Source: Actinoplanes xinjiangensis (GTDB taxonomy: Bacteria > Actinomycetota > Actinomycetes > Mycobacteriales > Micromonosporaceae). From it: DNA of 64,000 nucleotides. Position numbers and translations under genes: made by a program. This document shows, one piece after another, positions 16,193 through 24,581 of this stretch; the first letter of the stretch is position 1, and each line of letters begins with the position of its first letter. Under the pieces are notes generated by a model, which was given only the letters and a program-made list of their open reading frames with translations, did not search any database and was not told the DNA's origin. The stretch covers positions 310,001 to 374,000 of the forward strand of contig NZ_QGGR01000007.1 in NCBI RefSeq assembly GCF_003148685.1. Direction: 5' to 3'.

Positions 16193-17945
16193 GGAGTTCC
16201 GGCTGGTCCGGTTGGTCCGCACCGGTGGTGAGGGCGAGGTCTGGCAGGCGGAACGCACCGACAACGAGGTCACGGCCCGCTGGGCGGTCAAGATCCTGCT
16301 GCCGGAGCGCATCGCCCCCGACCGCAATCCCCGCCGCGTCCTCAACGAGTGGATGCGCCGCTGGCAGCAGACCATGATGCGGGTCGGCGCCCTGCACCTG
16401 CCCGGTGTCGTCTTCCCGGCCGGCGTCTTCACCGGCCCCCGCCCCTACACCGGCGGCGGGCCCGCCGACTCCGCCGGCCGTGCCCTCTACATGGTCAGCC
16501 GCTGGGTCGACGGCGGTCAGGACCTCGACCGCTGGCGCACGGAACACTTCGATCCGGCCGCCTGCCAGCGCGTCCTCGACCAGATCTGCACCCTCGTCGA
16601 GAGCCTCGGCGACGAGGGCATGGTCCACGGCGACCTGACACCGGGCAACATCATGCTCGAACACGACGCGGCCCGCCTGATCGACTTCACCCGTCTCACC
16701 CATACCGACGCCACCCCGGTGCTGCCCGGCGGCACCCGCGGCTACACGGCCCCCGAACTCAGCCGGCCCGGCGTCCGCGTCGACCCGGCCATCGACCGCT
16801 ACGCCGTCGGCGCGGTCGCCTACTTCCTGCTCACCGGCGTCGATCCGCCACACCAGGACGCCGGGAACACGGCCCGCCGCCAACTGCCCCGCTACGGGTA
16901 TCCGGAGGCCCTGGCCGATCACGTCGCGGCCCTGCTGCATCCGTTGCCGCAGCAGCGTCCCCGGCTCACCGTGTGGGCGGCCGACCTGGGCAGGCTCATC
17001 GAGGGGGCGTACCACACGGATGGTTTCGAGGATCTCGCCCTGACCGTCGACGCCTCCCGGACGGCGCAGATCGCCGCGACCGGCGGCCGCCGCATCGCGG
17101 TGGCCCGGGCCGGCAGCCGTCACCAACCGCTTCTCGACCCCCTGCCGCTTCCCGCACCGCAGGCGGTACGCGCCCTCGCGCTCGCCCGCCGCGGAAACGG
17201 CGACGTGGCCGTCTTCGCCCGGGGCAACGACCGCTCCGTGACGGTGTGTGTGGACGGCCGCTGGCAGACCCTCCCCGGCCTGACCGCGCACGGCCCGGTC
17301 CGGGCGGCCGCCGGAGGAGACGGCGGCGTCAGCGCCTACACCGTCGGCGACACCGGCCTGACCGGAGTCACCGTCGGCCTGGACGGCGTCCCCACCGTCG
17401 AGCACCACACCGAGGCCGCCCGCCGGATCCTCGCGGTGACCGCCGGACCCGGCGGAGACGTCCACCTGGCCGTGGAGGACCACACCGGCCAGCTCAGATG
17501 CGGTCCCGCCGACCGGCTGCGCCCCGTGGGCCTGGCCGACGTGGACACCGCGGCCCTGTGCGTGAACAACCACGACGAGCCGGTCCTGATCGCCGCCCAG
17601 ACCGGAGCCGCCGAACTCACCGAGATCACCGACCCCGGCACCGACGGCCGGGCCAGCCGCCGCCCGATCCCGGCCCGTCCCGGCATCCGCGACGTCGCCT
17701 GCCTGTGCCTGCGCACCGGCCTGCTGCTGGTGGTGGCGGCCGACAGCGGCCTGTGGGTCCGCCCGGAGCGGGGAGACTGGTCGTGCCTGTGGCCGGAGCC
17801 GGTCCAGCGGGTGGCGGCGGTCCAGGGTTACGGCTGGCGGGTCCAAATAGCCGCCCTCGCCGAGGGCCGGGTCCTCTTCGCCGAGGAGGACGCGCCGGGC
17901 CGCTGGCCACCACGCGCCTACTTCCTCAATTCCGCCACCGACTGA
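16152..17945 (+). CDS. Serine/threonine protein kinase with C-terminal propeller-like domain
   Basis: 597 residues. The kinase fold spans about residues 14-300: Gly loop RTGGEGEVW, Lys47 in WAVKILL, catalytic loop VHGDLTPGNIML (HGD instead of HRD), metal motif IDFT (instead of DFG) and GTRGYTAPE. HGD is common in atypical kinases; catalytic Lys, both Asp and the Asn are present, so activity is plausible. Residues 310-597 contain repeated short strands typical of a beta-propeller and no transmembrane segment. GTG 16152 overlaps the stop of a 15-codon leader generated by a 44-bp duplication, which keeps translational coupling to the vWA gene. It probably phosphorylates a partner read by the FHA protein (inference). 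Confidence 0.85.
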   Translation: MSGARWVDGPLGRREFRLVRLVRTGGEGEVWQAERTDNEVTARWAVKILLPERIAPDRNPRRVLNEWMRRWQQTMMRVGALHLPGVVFPAGVFTGPRPYTGGGPADSAGRALYMVSRWVDGGQDLDRWRTEHFDPAACQRVLDQICTLVESLGDEGMVHGDLTPGNIMLEHDAARLIDFTRLTHTDATPVLPGGTRGYTAPELSRPGVRVDPAIDRYAVGAVAYFLLTGVDPPHQDAGNTARRQLPRYGYPEALADHVAALLHPLPQQRPRLTVWAADLGRLIEGAYHTDGFEDLALTVDASRTAQIAATGGRRIAVARAGSRHQPLLDPLPLPAPQAVRALALARRGNGDVAVFARGNDRSVTVCVDGRWQTLPGLTAHGPVRAAAGGDGGVSAYTVGDTGLTGVTVGLDGVPTVEHHTEAARRILAVTAGPGGDVHLAVEDHTGQLRCGPADRLRPVGLADVDTAALCVNNHDEPVLIAAQTGAAELTEITDPGTDGRASRRPIPARPGIRDVACLCLRTGLLLVVAADSGLWVRPERGDWSCLWPEPVQRVAAVQGYGWRVQIAALAEGRVLFAEEDAPGRWPPRAYFLNSATD

Positions 17946-17954
17946 CCGTCGCCA

Positions 17955-19502
17955 TCACCCACCGGCGGCAACCGGTTCTTGTCGTTGGGCGTGTGTCAGG
18001 GACTGCCGGAACTCCAGAGCCTCCGGTGTCTCCTCGTAGTGCAGCAGATTGCCCGTCAGGTCGGCCAGCAGTGCTCTGGCCTCGCCCGGTGTGGCGTAAA
18101 AGAACTCTCGTCGCTGGTTGACACGGTTGACCCGTTTGTCAGCGAGTCGGGTGTGCATGGCGGCTTCGATGCCGACCGCGTTCTCGGAGAAGAACAGCGC
18201 GTGCACGTCGAAGTTGAAAGGCACTGAGGCGTCGCTCAGTTCGCGGACCCGGTCCATCGGATCCAGGCGTCGAGTCAGACCCACCTTGATCATCGATTCA
18301 CCGAACGCGCCGATGTTCGAAATGACATACACATAGCCGGCCCGGATGTTCGCTGCCCGGTAGTCGACGTCCTGGATCGCGGTGTCGATCTGCGCGAGTC
18401 GTTGCTGTAGTTGCGCGGCGCCATCGACATCACCCTTGGACTGCAACGCGGCCAGTGCGTTCAGGTAATGAGCGCGTTCCTTGTCGAGTCGAGCCCGTTC
18501 TCTTTCGATCTCCTGCTGGACCTTGCGTTCTTCCCGCAGACGCGTCTTCTCCTCGCGTTCGCGCTCCTTCTCCTCCGCGACCTTCTGAACGTAGTCGGCG
18601 GTGAGCTGCAGTTCCTGAACCCGTGTCCGGTGATATGCCTCGTTGATTCGGATGTCCATCGTCTTGCCGAGCCGGGCGATCGTCGTCGCGACCTTGCCCA
18701 GCCGTTCCACTGCCGAGTCGAGCTTGTAGGGCTTCAAACCGCGGACGAGGTTGTCGGCCTCCGCGTTGTAGGCGCGCAGCATCAGCTTCGAGAAGTCCCG
18801 GATCATCGCCCGGCCCTGTGCCTCCGACCCGTTGACCGTCCAGCCCTGCGCTGCTTGAACCGCACCGCCGTCGGCCTTCGCCATCGACTTGATCCGATTC
18901 TGCACGCCGGCCAGTGCCACCTGGTATGCCACAGCGTCGGACAGTGGGTGCTGATACTGATAGACGCCTGCCTCCTGGAGCAGGGCCGTCTCCTCGGTGA
19001 CGACGATCTGTTGTCGGGCCAGCGCCAGCCGGACGTTCGCCTCCGACTCCTGGCGGGCCGACTCACCGATGCGAGCCTGAGCCTGCGCGACCTGTTCGGC
19101 GAGTCGCGCACTGCTCCGGGCCGCTTCCTCGGCGGTCTCCTGTCGCACCCGTTCCCGATGTCGTTCCAGTTCCACCGCGGACAGGACGCCCAGGCGCTGC
19201 ATGTCCGCCCGCAGTTCGGACAGCTCCGCCTTCAGTTGCTCGACCTCACCCGCCAGTTCCCGGGCTTTGCCGCGCGCACCGAAGAATCCGATTCCGGGGT
19301 CCGGCGGAGCCTGCGGCGGGGCAGGCGTATGTTCGGCGACCGGCGGTGGCGAATACGGTGGCGGTGCGGGTACGTCCGGTATCCAGAATTGCCATCCGGC
19401 GGGAGCCGGACCCCACGCCGGATCCGGTTTCCATCCGTCGGGAGGGGTCCATCCGGCAGGCGGATCGGGCCAATTCGGGGGAGTGTTGAAGCGATACGCC
19501 AC
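17955..19502 (-). CDS. DUF4041 / T5orf172 GIY-YIG nuclease-like protein
   Basis: 515 residues. Residues 1-70 are Pro/Trp-rich and disordered. Residues 75-130 and 290-370 are coiled coils, and residues 170-290 match DUF4041. The C-terminal 95 residues form a T5orf172/MUG113 GIY-YIG-like nuclease, with GYVYVISN, MIKVGLTRR, DRVREL, Glu in EAAMHTRL and REFF. Homologous proteins occur in phages and mobile or defence settings. It faces the five-gene operon with only 9 bp between stops. The context suggests a linked role, but opposite orientation means no shared transcript. Confidence 0.85.
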   Translation of the reverse strand: MAYRFNTPPNWPDPPAGWTPPDGWKPDPAWGPAPAGWQFWIPDVPAPPPYSPPPVAEHTPAPPQAPPDPGIGFFGARGKARELAGEVEQLKAELSELRADMQRLGVLSAVELERHRERVRQETAEEAARSSARLAEQVAQAQARIGESARQESEANVRLALARQQIVVTEETALLQEAGVYQYQHPLSDAVAYQVALAGVQNRIKSMAKADGGAVQAAQGWTVNGSEAQGRAMIRDFSKLMLRAYNAEADNLVRGLKPYKLDSAVERLGKVATTIARLGKTMDIRINEAYHRTRVQELQLTADYVQKVAEEKEREREEKTRLREERKVQQEIERERARLDKERAHYLNALAALQSKGDVDGAAQLQQRLAQIDTAIQDVDYRAANIRAGYVYVISNIGAFGESMIKVGLTRRLDPMDRVRELSDASVPFNFDVHALFFSENAVGIEAAMHTRLADKRVNRVNQRREFFYATPGEARALLADLTGNLLHYEETPEALEFRQSLTHAQRQEPVAAGG

Positions 19503-19688
19503 GGTTCATTCCTCAGTGGTCGAGCGGCCGTCCGACCGTATCAACGCCCGAGGTTCTCCCTATCCTGCTTTCGGCTGCGCCGTCGCCCCGACCAGACCGA
19601 ATCGTTCGCCGAGTGATACGACCCGGTGTTCGGCACGAAATCCGATCTGGACTGTCGTCCGACTGATCCTGGAAGGTCACCGGGGGGC

Positions 19689-19727
19689 GACGTCCGCCGG
19701 GGCGGTGTGGCCACCCCGGCGGACGTC
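19689..19727 (-). terminator. Rho-independent-type hairpin after the small secreted protein gene
   Basis: A perfect 14-bp inverted repeat (GACGTCCGCCGGGG at 19689, CCCCGGCGGACGTC at 19714) with an 11-nt loop begins 5 bp after the stop of the 19733-20074 gene. There is no T-tract, as usual for actinomycetes. Confidence 0.7.
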
Positions 19728-19732
19728 GTCGA

Positions 19733-20074
19733 TCAGATGATCCGTGTCTGGTAGGTGCCGCTGTTCGGCGAGTAGTTGGAGGCGCACCGGGCGATCGACG
19801 TGACGCCGCCGGCCCCGCCGACCCAGCCGCCGTAGACGGTGACCCGGACACTGGGGTTGTTCTCCCGGACGCAGTAGGCGATCGCGCGCCACTGGTCGTT
19901 GCCCGGCCGGGTCGTCGTGTTGCAGCCGGCCTGCCATCCGGTCTGGGTGGAGGAGCCCTCCCAGTACCGGCTCCAGCAGTTGGAGGGTGCGGCCTGTGCG
20001 GCCACCGGCACCATCAGGCCGCCGGTGGCGAGGGTGGCGATGGACAGGGCACGTACCGTTGTTCGATTTCGCAT
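19733..20074 (-). CDS. Small secreted cysteine-containing protein, unknown function
   Basis: 113 residues. An n-region RNRTTVR, a hydrophobic core and an AQA-AP cleavage site at about residue 29 form a good Sec signal peptide. The mature 84 residues contain four cysteines (CWSRYW, AGCNTTT, AYCVREN, IARCASN), probably two disulfides, and are Gly/Tyr/Trp rich. No known family is recognised. It has its own terminator hairpin and an upstream ATCGAAACGG word that resembles the motif before the secreted metalloprotease gene. Confidence 0.75.
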   Translation of the reverse strand: MRNRTTVRALSIATLATGGLMVPVAAQAAPSNCWSRYWEGSSTQTGWQAGCNTTTRPGNDQWRAIAYCVRENNPSVRVTVYGGWVGGAGGVTSIARCASNYSPNSGTYQTRII

Positions 20075-20192
20075 CAGATCCCCGTTGTTAGATCGAAACG
20101 GACCTATGGAGCCTGAGCGTCGGTGCGAGAGGGATCAAGCAGTCTCGCAAAATGCTACAAATACCGCACAGTGCGCTTTAGGATGCTCCATT

Positions 20193-21032
20193 GTGTCTGA
20201 TCCACTCGGTAAGCTCTCGCCGCGACAGCGCGCCCTGCTGGACATTTGGCTCCCCGGCGTGCAGGTGGTGAAGGACCACAGCTGGGGCATCGTGGAGACC
20301 ACGGTCCTGGAGATCCTTCAGGGCGGGAGACGGCTCATCATGAAGGCCGGCGGTGCCGCCGACCACCACATCGCCCGGGAGCTGCGCGCCCACCGGGAGT
20401 GGCTGACGCCGTGGACCGACCGTGGCCGGGCCCCGTCGCTGGTGCACGGGGACGTCGACGCGAAACTTCTGGTCACCACGTACCTGCCCGGGGAGCTGGT
20501 GACCGGGGCCGATCCGGACGTCTTCCGTCAGGCGGGGGAGTTGCTGGCCCTTCTGCACGGCCGCCCCGCCGGTACCGACGACTACGAACGCCGCGAGAAC
20601 GCCAAGTGCCTGAAACTCCTCGACGGCCCGCACCGGATCGCTCCCGCCATGGTGGACCGGCTTCGTGCCCTGATCACCGGCTGGCCCACCGCACCCGAGC
20701 CGGTCGTGCCGACGCACGGGGACTGGCAGCCCCGCAACTGGCTGATCCACGAGGGCGTGGTCAGCGTCATCGACTTCGGCCGTGCCGCGTTGCGACCCGC
20801 CTACACCGACCTCTCCCGGCTGGCCGCCCAGGACTTCCGCGACGATCCCACCCTGGAGACGGCCTTCTTCGAGGGGTACGGGTCGGACCCGCGCCCGGCC
20901 GGCGGCTGGGATCGTGGCCGCATGCGCGAGGCGATCGGCACCGCCTGCTGGGCGTACGTGCAGGGGATCGACGACTTCGAGGCGCAGGGCCACCGGATGA
21001 TCGCCGAGGCGCTGCCCGAAGATTTCTCCTAG
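20193..21032 (+). CDS. Aminoglycoside phosphotransferase-family kinase
   Basis: 279 residues with the APH/choline-kinase fold. The Brenner-type motif THGDWQPRNWLIH carries the catalytic Asp and Asn, and VIDFGRA provides the metal-binding Asp. LIMKAGG supplies the nucleotide-binding Lys. The substrate cannot be deduced; family members phosphorylate antibiotics, sugars or small metabolites. GTG 20193 is chosen because homologous-looking sequence begins there; the frame is open further upstream but without plausible protein. It stands alone between a secreted protein gene (divergent) and a sigma factor gene 68 bp downstream. Confidence 0.85.
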   Translation: MSDPLGKLSPRQRALLDIWLPGVQVVKDHSWGIVETTVLEILQGGRRLIMKAGGAADHHIARELRAHREWLTPWTDRGRAPSLVHGDVDAKLLVTTYLPGELVTGADPDVFRQAGELLALLHGRPAGTDDYERRENAKCLKLLDGPHRIAPAMVDRLRALITGWPTAPEPVVPTHGDWQPRNWLIHEGVVSVIDFGRAALRPAYTDLSRLAAQDFRDDPTLETAFFEGYGSDPRPAGGWDRGRMREAIGTACWAYVQGIDDFEAQGHRMIAEALPEDFS

Positions 21033-21100
21033 GACGTGTCAACCGGGTGCCGTGCCGGGCCCGTCTCAGTCGCGAAACACCCGACGGAGAGGGCACGACG

Positions 21101-21613
21101 ATGGGGGACGGCTCGGATGACGAGTACACCGATTACGTCTCGGGGCGTATTCCCGCGCTGCGGCGGCTGGCCTATCTCCTGACCGGCGACGGCCACCGCG
21201 CCGACGATCTGGTGCAGCAGACGATCACCACGCTGTATGTGAAATGGCAGCGGGCCAGGGCCGCCGACCACCTGGATGCCTACGTGCGCAAGATGCTCGT
21301 GCGTACCTATGTGGACGAGAAACGCCTGGCCTGGGCCAGGGTGGGGCTGTTCCGGGAGGCGCCGGAGCCCGCGCCGGTCATCGACGGGGGAGCCGAGGAC
21401 CGCCATCTGGTACGCGCGGCGCTGACCCGCCTGCCACGACGGCAGCAGGCCGTTCTGGTGCTGCGTTTCTACTACGACCTGCCGGTCGACGAGGTCGCCG
21501 CGATGCTCGGCTGCACCACCGGCACGGTCAAGACCCACACCTCCCGTGGCCTGGCCACACTCCGGCGCCTGCTAGGTGACTCCGGCACCGCCGCTTTCCA
21601 GTTCGCGATCTGA
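21101..21613 (+). CDS. ECF RNA polymerase sigma factor, SigE-like
   Basis: 170 residues with region 2 (RIPALRRLAYLLTGDGHRAD, DLVQQTITTLYVKW, LDAYVRKMLVRTYVDEKR) and region 4 (LPRRQQAVLVLRFYYDLPVD, AMLGCTTGTVKTHTSRGL). The pattern matches the actinobacterial SigE-like group often followed by a small membrane regulator. ATG 21101 follows GGAGAGGG. The next gene starts 15 bp downstream and encodes a single-pass membrane protein, probably its regulator. Confidence 0.9.
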   Translation: MGDGSDDEYTDYVSGRIPALRRLAYLLTGDGHRADDLVQQTITTLYVKWQRARAADHLDAYVRKMLVRTYVDEKRLAWARVGLFREAPEPAPVIDGGAEDRHLVRAALTRLPRRQQAVLVLRFYYDLPVDEVAAMLGCTTGTVKTHTSRGLATLRRLLGDSGTAAFQFAI

Positions 21614-21628
21614 CGCAGAGGAGCGACG

Positions 21629-22807
21629 ATGCGTACCGAACACGACCTGATCCACCTGCTCGACGACGAGCCACCCACTCCGTCGGCCGTCGACATCCGT
21701 GGCGCGATCACCACCGGCCGCCGCCGGCGGAGGATGCGCCGCGCGGGCTTCGCCGGCGCCACCGCGACCGCCCTGGCCGTCGCCGTCGTCGTCACGGTCA
21801 ACGGCAACCTGTTCGCCCCGAACCCGGCCCCGACCGACGCCGCCGGTCCGGACGCCATGCCGACCAGCTGCGGTCTCGCGGATCTCCCGCCGGTGCGGTC
21901 GAAACAGGTGACCGCGACCGTCGTGACCGGCGCCGACGCGACCGGCCGGTATCTGGTGGGCCGCACCGAGCCGGTCGCCGAGGCCGTTCTCTGGCGCGAC
22001 GGCCAGGCGCAGATCACGGATCTGCCGGGCACCGGCAGGTCGGCCTTCACCGATGTGAACTCGGCCGGCACCGTGGCCGGCTGGAGGTTCGCCGAGGACG
22101 GCGAGCCCGAACCGGTGCCCTTCATCATCCAGCAGGAGACGGTGACGCCGCTTCCCGGTGTCACGCACGGGTTTCCGTTCGCCGTCAACAATTCCGGGAC
22201 GGTCGTGGGCGAGTCGGGCGGTTCCGCCGTGCGATGGTCGTCGGCGCTCGACGACGCCACCCGCCTCCCGGTTCCGTCCGGGACGCAGCGGTCGAGCGCC
22301 GTCGCCGTCGATCAGGACGGCACCGTGGCCGGGACCGTCGACGGGAAGGCGTTCGTCTGGCGGCCCGACGGCACCGGGTTCGCGTTGCCGGCGCCGGACA
22401 TCGACGGCACGGCGGCTTCGATCACGACGGTCAGTGACATCCGCAACGGGTGGGTGGTGGGCTCGGCCAGTATCACCGGGCGACCACCTGTGGCGTCGAG
22501 CGTTCCGGACGTTCTCGAGTCGGTGTCGGTGCGGTGGAACCTCGGCACCGGGGAGGTGTGGATCATCGAGGAGTCGAGGCTGGTGGCCTCCGCGGTGACC
22601 GCTGACGGCTGGCTCGTCGGCGCGGGTGCCGGCGCGACGGCCCCGGCCATGGTCGCCGGCGACACGACCCTTGCCTTGCCGCTCCCGGCGGGCAGCGTGC
22701 CGGCGGTCGACTCGCGGTACACGGTCAGCGACGACGGCCACACCGTCACCGGCCTGGCCGTCGATGCTTCCGGCACCCGTGTTCCGGTCGTTTGGTTCTG
22801 CATCTGA
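21629..22807 (+). CDS. Single-pass membrane protein with HAF-like propeller repeats, putative sigma-factor partner
   Basis: 392 residues. A basic cytoplasmic N-terminus of about 36 residues ends in RRRRRMRR, followed by one transmembrane helix (about 38-57). The extracellular part contains six or more repeats of the HAF/propeller type, for example AFTDVNSAGTVAGWRF, FAVNNSGTVVGES and AVAVDQDGTVAGTV. ATG 21629 follows GAGGAG. The position directly after a SigE-like sigma gene is where anti-sigma proteins usually sit, but the N-terminus has no zinc anti-sigma motif. Role as regulator is inferred from context. Confidence 0.75.
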   Translation: MRTEHDLIHLLDDEPPTPSAVDIRGAITTGRRRRRMRRAGFAGATATALAVAVVVTVNGNLFAPNPAPTDAAGPDAMPTSCGLADLPPVRSKQVTATVVTGADATGRYLVGRTEPVAEAVLWRDGQAQITDLPGTGRSAFTDVNSAGTVAGWRFAEDGEPEPVPFIIQQETVTPLPGVTHGFPFAVNNSGTVVGESGGSAVRWSSALDDATRLPVPSGTQRSSAVAVDQDGTVAGTVDGKAFVWRPDGTGFALPAPDIDGTAASITTVSDIRNGWVVGSASITGRPPVASSVPDVLESVSVRWNLGTGEVWIIEESRLVASAVTADGWLVGAGAGATAPAMVAGDTTLALPLPAGSVPAVDSRYTVSDDGHTVTGLAVDASGTRVPVVWFCI

Positions 22808-22812
22808 TCTGT

Positions 22813-22846
22813 TGGTGGGCCGGCCCTTCAGGGAGCCGGCTCACCA
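22813..22846. terminator. Bidirectional terminator hairpin
   Basis: A 12-bp stem (22813-22824 with 22835-22846, one G-T pair) and 10-nt loop lie between the convergent propeller gene and the alpha/beta hydrolase gene. Confidence 0.65.
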
Positions 22847-22852
22847 TTGTTC

Positions 22853-23641
22853 TCAGACGGCTGCCACCTCCCGGATCGCCGCTGCCACGGCCGCGTGATC
22901 CTTGCGCAGGATCATGCTGTGGTTGCTGGGGACCTTGGCGCTGATCCGGATGTGCGGGTTGCGGGCCACCACCTTGTCCAGGCTCGCGCGGATCACCTCC
23001 TGCTCGTCGCCCTTGCTGCCGAGTGACGTACCGGAGGCCAGGACGTAGCGGGTGGGGACGGTGATGCCGTCCATGACCGGGCCGAGTTCGCCTTCCCGGG
23101 AGATCCTCCCGAGTTCGATGTTGCTGGTGGCCTGCTGTTCGGCGCTCAGGCGCGGGACCAGGCCGGTCGGGCGCAGCAGCGGCATGAACCAGGCCATCCG
23201 CTTGAACATCTTCCGGATCCGTTCCTCCATGGCGTCGTCGAGCCAGTCGTGCGGCATCGCGCCGTCGACCAGGACCGCGCCGATCGCCCGGTCCGGGTTG
23301 CGGCCGGCCCAGTGTGCACCGAGGAACGCGCCGTAGGACCATCCGACGATCAGCGCCCGGTCCACCCCGCGGGCGGCGAGGACGGCGTCGATGTCGCGGA
23401 TGCCGGCCTCGAAGGAGTAGTCGGCCGACGTCTTCGATTTCCGGCCGCGGGCGCGTTCGTCGTAGGTGATGTGCCGCCAGCCGGGGCCGAGGCCGGCGAT
23501 GACTCTCTTCCAGTAGCCCTGGGTCGCGAACTGCCCGTTGAGGTAGACGACCGGGATGCCGGTGCCGCCGGTGTCGGTGCAGGCGAGGGCGGTGTCGTCG
23601 ACCGGGATCATGCCGGTCCACGGGGTGACGGTGCTGGTCAT
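22853..23641 (-). CDS. Alpha/beta hydrolase
   Basis: 262 residues with the alpha/beta hydrolase fold: oxyanion region VVYLNGQFATQGYW, nucleophile elbow GWSYGAF, acidic residue likely in the later strands, and catalytic His in NHSMILRKD near the end. No signal peptide. Substrate unknown; members include esterases, lipases and haloperoxidase-like enzymes. ATG 23641 follows AGGAG by 6 nt. Five GGCGAGCGTTGC-like repeats lie just upstream in the promoter or leader region. Confidence 0.85.
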   Translation of the reverse strand: MTSTVTPWTGMIPVDDTALACTDTGGTGIPVVYLNGQFATQGYWKRVIAGLGPGWRHITYDERARGRKSKTSADYSFEAGIRDIDAVLAARGVDRALIVGWSYGAFLGAHWAGRNPDRAIGAVLVDGAMPHDWLDDAMEERIRKMFKRMAWFMPLLRPTGLVPRLSAEQQATSNIELGRISREGELGPVMDGITVPTRYVLASGTSLGSKGDEQEVIRASLDKVVARNPHIRISAKVPSNHSMILRKDHAAVAAAIREVAAV

Positions 23642-23660
23642 GCCGTGCTCCTGTTCGAGG

Positions 23661-23752
23661 GGCGAGCGTTGCAATGGGCGAGCGTTGCGTGGGGCGAGCG
23701 TTGCGAAGGGGGGCGCCCGGTGGGCCGAGCGTTGCGAGCGGCCGACTGTTGC
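23661..23752. repeat. Five GGCSAGCGTTGC repeats upstream of the hydrolase
   Basis: Exact copies of GGCGAGCGTTGC start at 23661, 23677 and 23693 (16-bp spacing). Variants GGCCGAGCGTTGC and GGCCGACTGTTGC follow at about 23723 and 23740. They lie 20-111 bp upstream of the hydrolase start and could be an operator array. Confidence 0.75.
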
Positions 23753-23834
23753 GAAGGCCGGGCGTTTCCGGGGCGTGAGGTCGGGCGGCCGGGCCGTTAG
23801 CGGGCTCGGCCCGGCCGCCGGGGAACAGGGAGGG

Positions 23835-24500
23835 TCAGAGGCTGCGGGCGGTGATGTCGCCCTGGGCGGTGGTGGCGCGGATGTCGAGACCGGCGGTGCC
23901 GTCGTTCTTCAGGGTGTTGCTGACCCGGCCGTGACCGGTGCCGGCGTCCAGGACGGCCGAGACGCCGGTGGCGGCGGCGACGGTGATGTCGCCCTGCCGG
24001 GTGGTGAGGAGGAGGGTGCCGCGGACCGCCTCGGCGATCCGGATGTCACCGCGCTCGGTGCTGATCTCGGCGGGCCCGGTGAGGCGTCCCACCTCGACGT
24101 CGCCGTCGATCGCGGTCAGCCGTACGCTCGCCGCCTCGTCGATCTTGATCTGCCGGTAGGCGCCCTCGAAGCTGACGTCACCGAGCCGGCCGACGCCGCG
24201 CACCTCGGTGCTCGCCGCCCGGCCCTCGATCCGTGAGCCGGCCGGCAGCTGCACCGTGACCTCGACGGACCCGGTCGGGCCGAGCAGCCTGTTCGGCGGC
24301 TGGGAGGACTCGATCCGCAGGACACCGTCGGCGTACGTGACGGTGGTCTGCTCGGCGGCCCGGACGTCGGGGCCCCGGCCGGGGTCGGCCGGGCGCACCT
24401 CGACGACGGTGTCGGCACGCTCGCCGGCGATGAACTGGACGCGCCCGGCCGGGATGTCGAGGAGGGCGGCGATCGGGGCGGGGGTGGCGAAGCTCTGCAT
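23835..24500 (-). CDS. DUF4097-type beta-strand repeat protein
   Basis: 221 residues composed of short beta-strand repeats such as GSVEVTVQLPAGSRIE, SVRLTAIDGDVEVGRLTG, ISTERGDIRIAEA and LLLTTRQGDITVAAATG. This is the DUF4097 (putative adhesin) pattern, forming a right-handed beta helix. No signal peptide is seen, so the location is probably cytoplasmic. ATG 24500 follows GGAG. It is divergent from a MarR/GbsR-type regulator, a frequent neighbour pairing in actinomycetes, and is probably controlled by it. Confidence 0.8.
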   Translation of the reverse strand: MQSFATPAPIAALLDIPAGRVQFIAGERADTVVEVRPADPGRGPDVRAAEQTTVTYADGVLRIESSQPPNRLLGPTGSVEVTVQLPAGSRIEGRAASTEVRGVGRLGDVSFEGAYRQIKIDEAASVRLTAIDGDVEVGRLTGPAEISTERGDIRIAEAVRGTLLLTTRQGDITVAAATGVSAVLDAGTGHGRVSNTLKNDGTAGLDIRATTAQGDITARSL

Positions 24501-24517
24501 GATGTTCTCCGGTGCTC

Positions 24518-24581
24518 GCGTTTCGTTTCTGATATGCGAAACGCTACGTTGCTTTCTAGATGCAAGCAACATACTTGTTGC
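24518..24581. promoter_or_regulatory. Two palindromes in the AT-richer DUF4097/MarR divergent promoter
   Basis: GCGTTTC (24518-24524) pairs with GAAACGC (24538-24544). GCAACATACTTGTTGC (24566-24581) has perfect 6-bp arms around TACT. Further TTGCAATG words follow at about 24579, 24621 and 24665. The region is far less GC-rich than its surroundings. Likely operator sites for the divergent MarR-type regulator (inference). Confidence 0.55.

Noticed and set aside
14315..17945. Classical vWA-MoxR or TerY phosphatase triad
   Set aside because: No MoxR-type AAA ATPase and no PP2C phosphatase are encoded in the operon.
10791..19502. Mobile genetic element or integrated island
   Set aside because: No integrase, transposase, tRNA or attachment repeats were found at the borders, so insertion cannot be supported from the sequence.
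19733..20074. RiPP or lantibiotic precursor
   Set aside because: It has a normal Sec signal peptide and four Cys, and no modification enzymes lie nearby.
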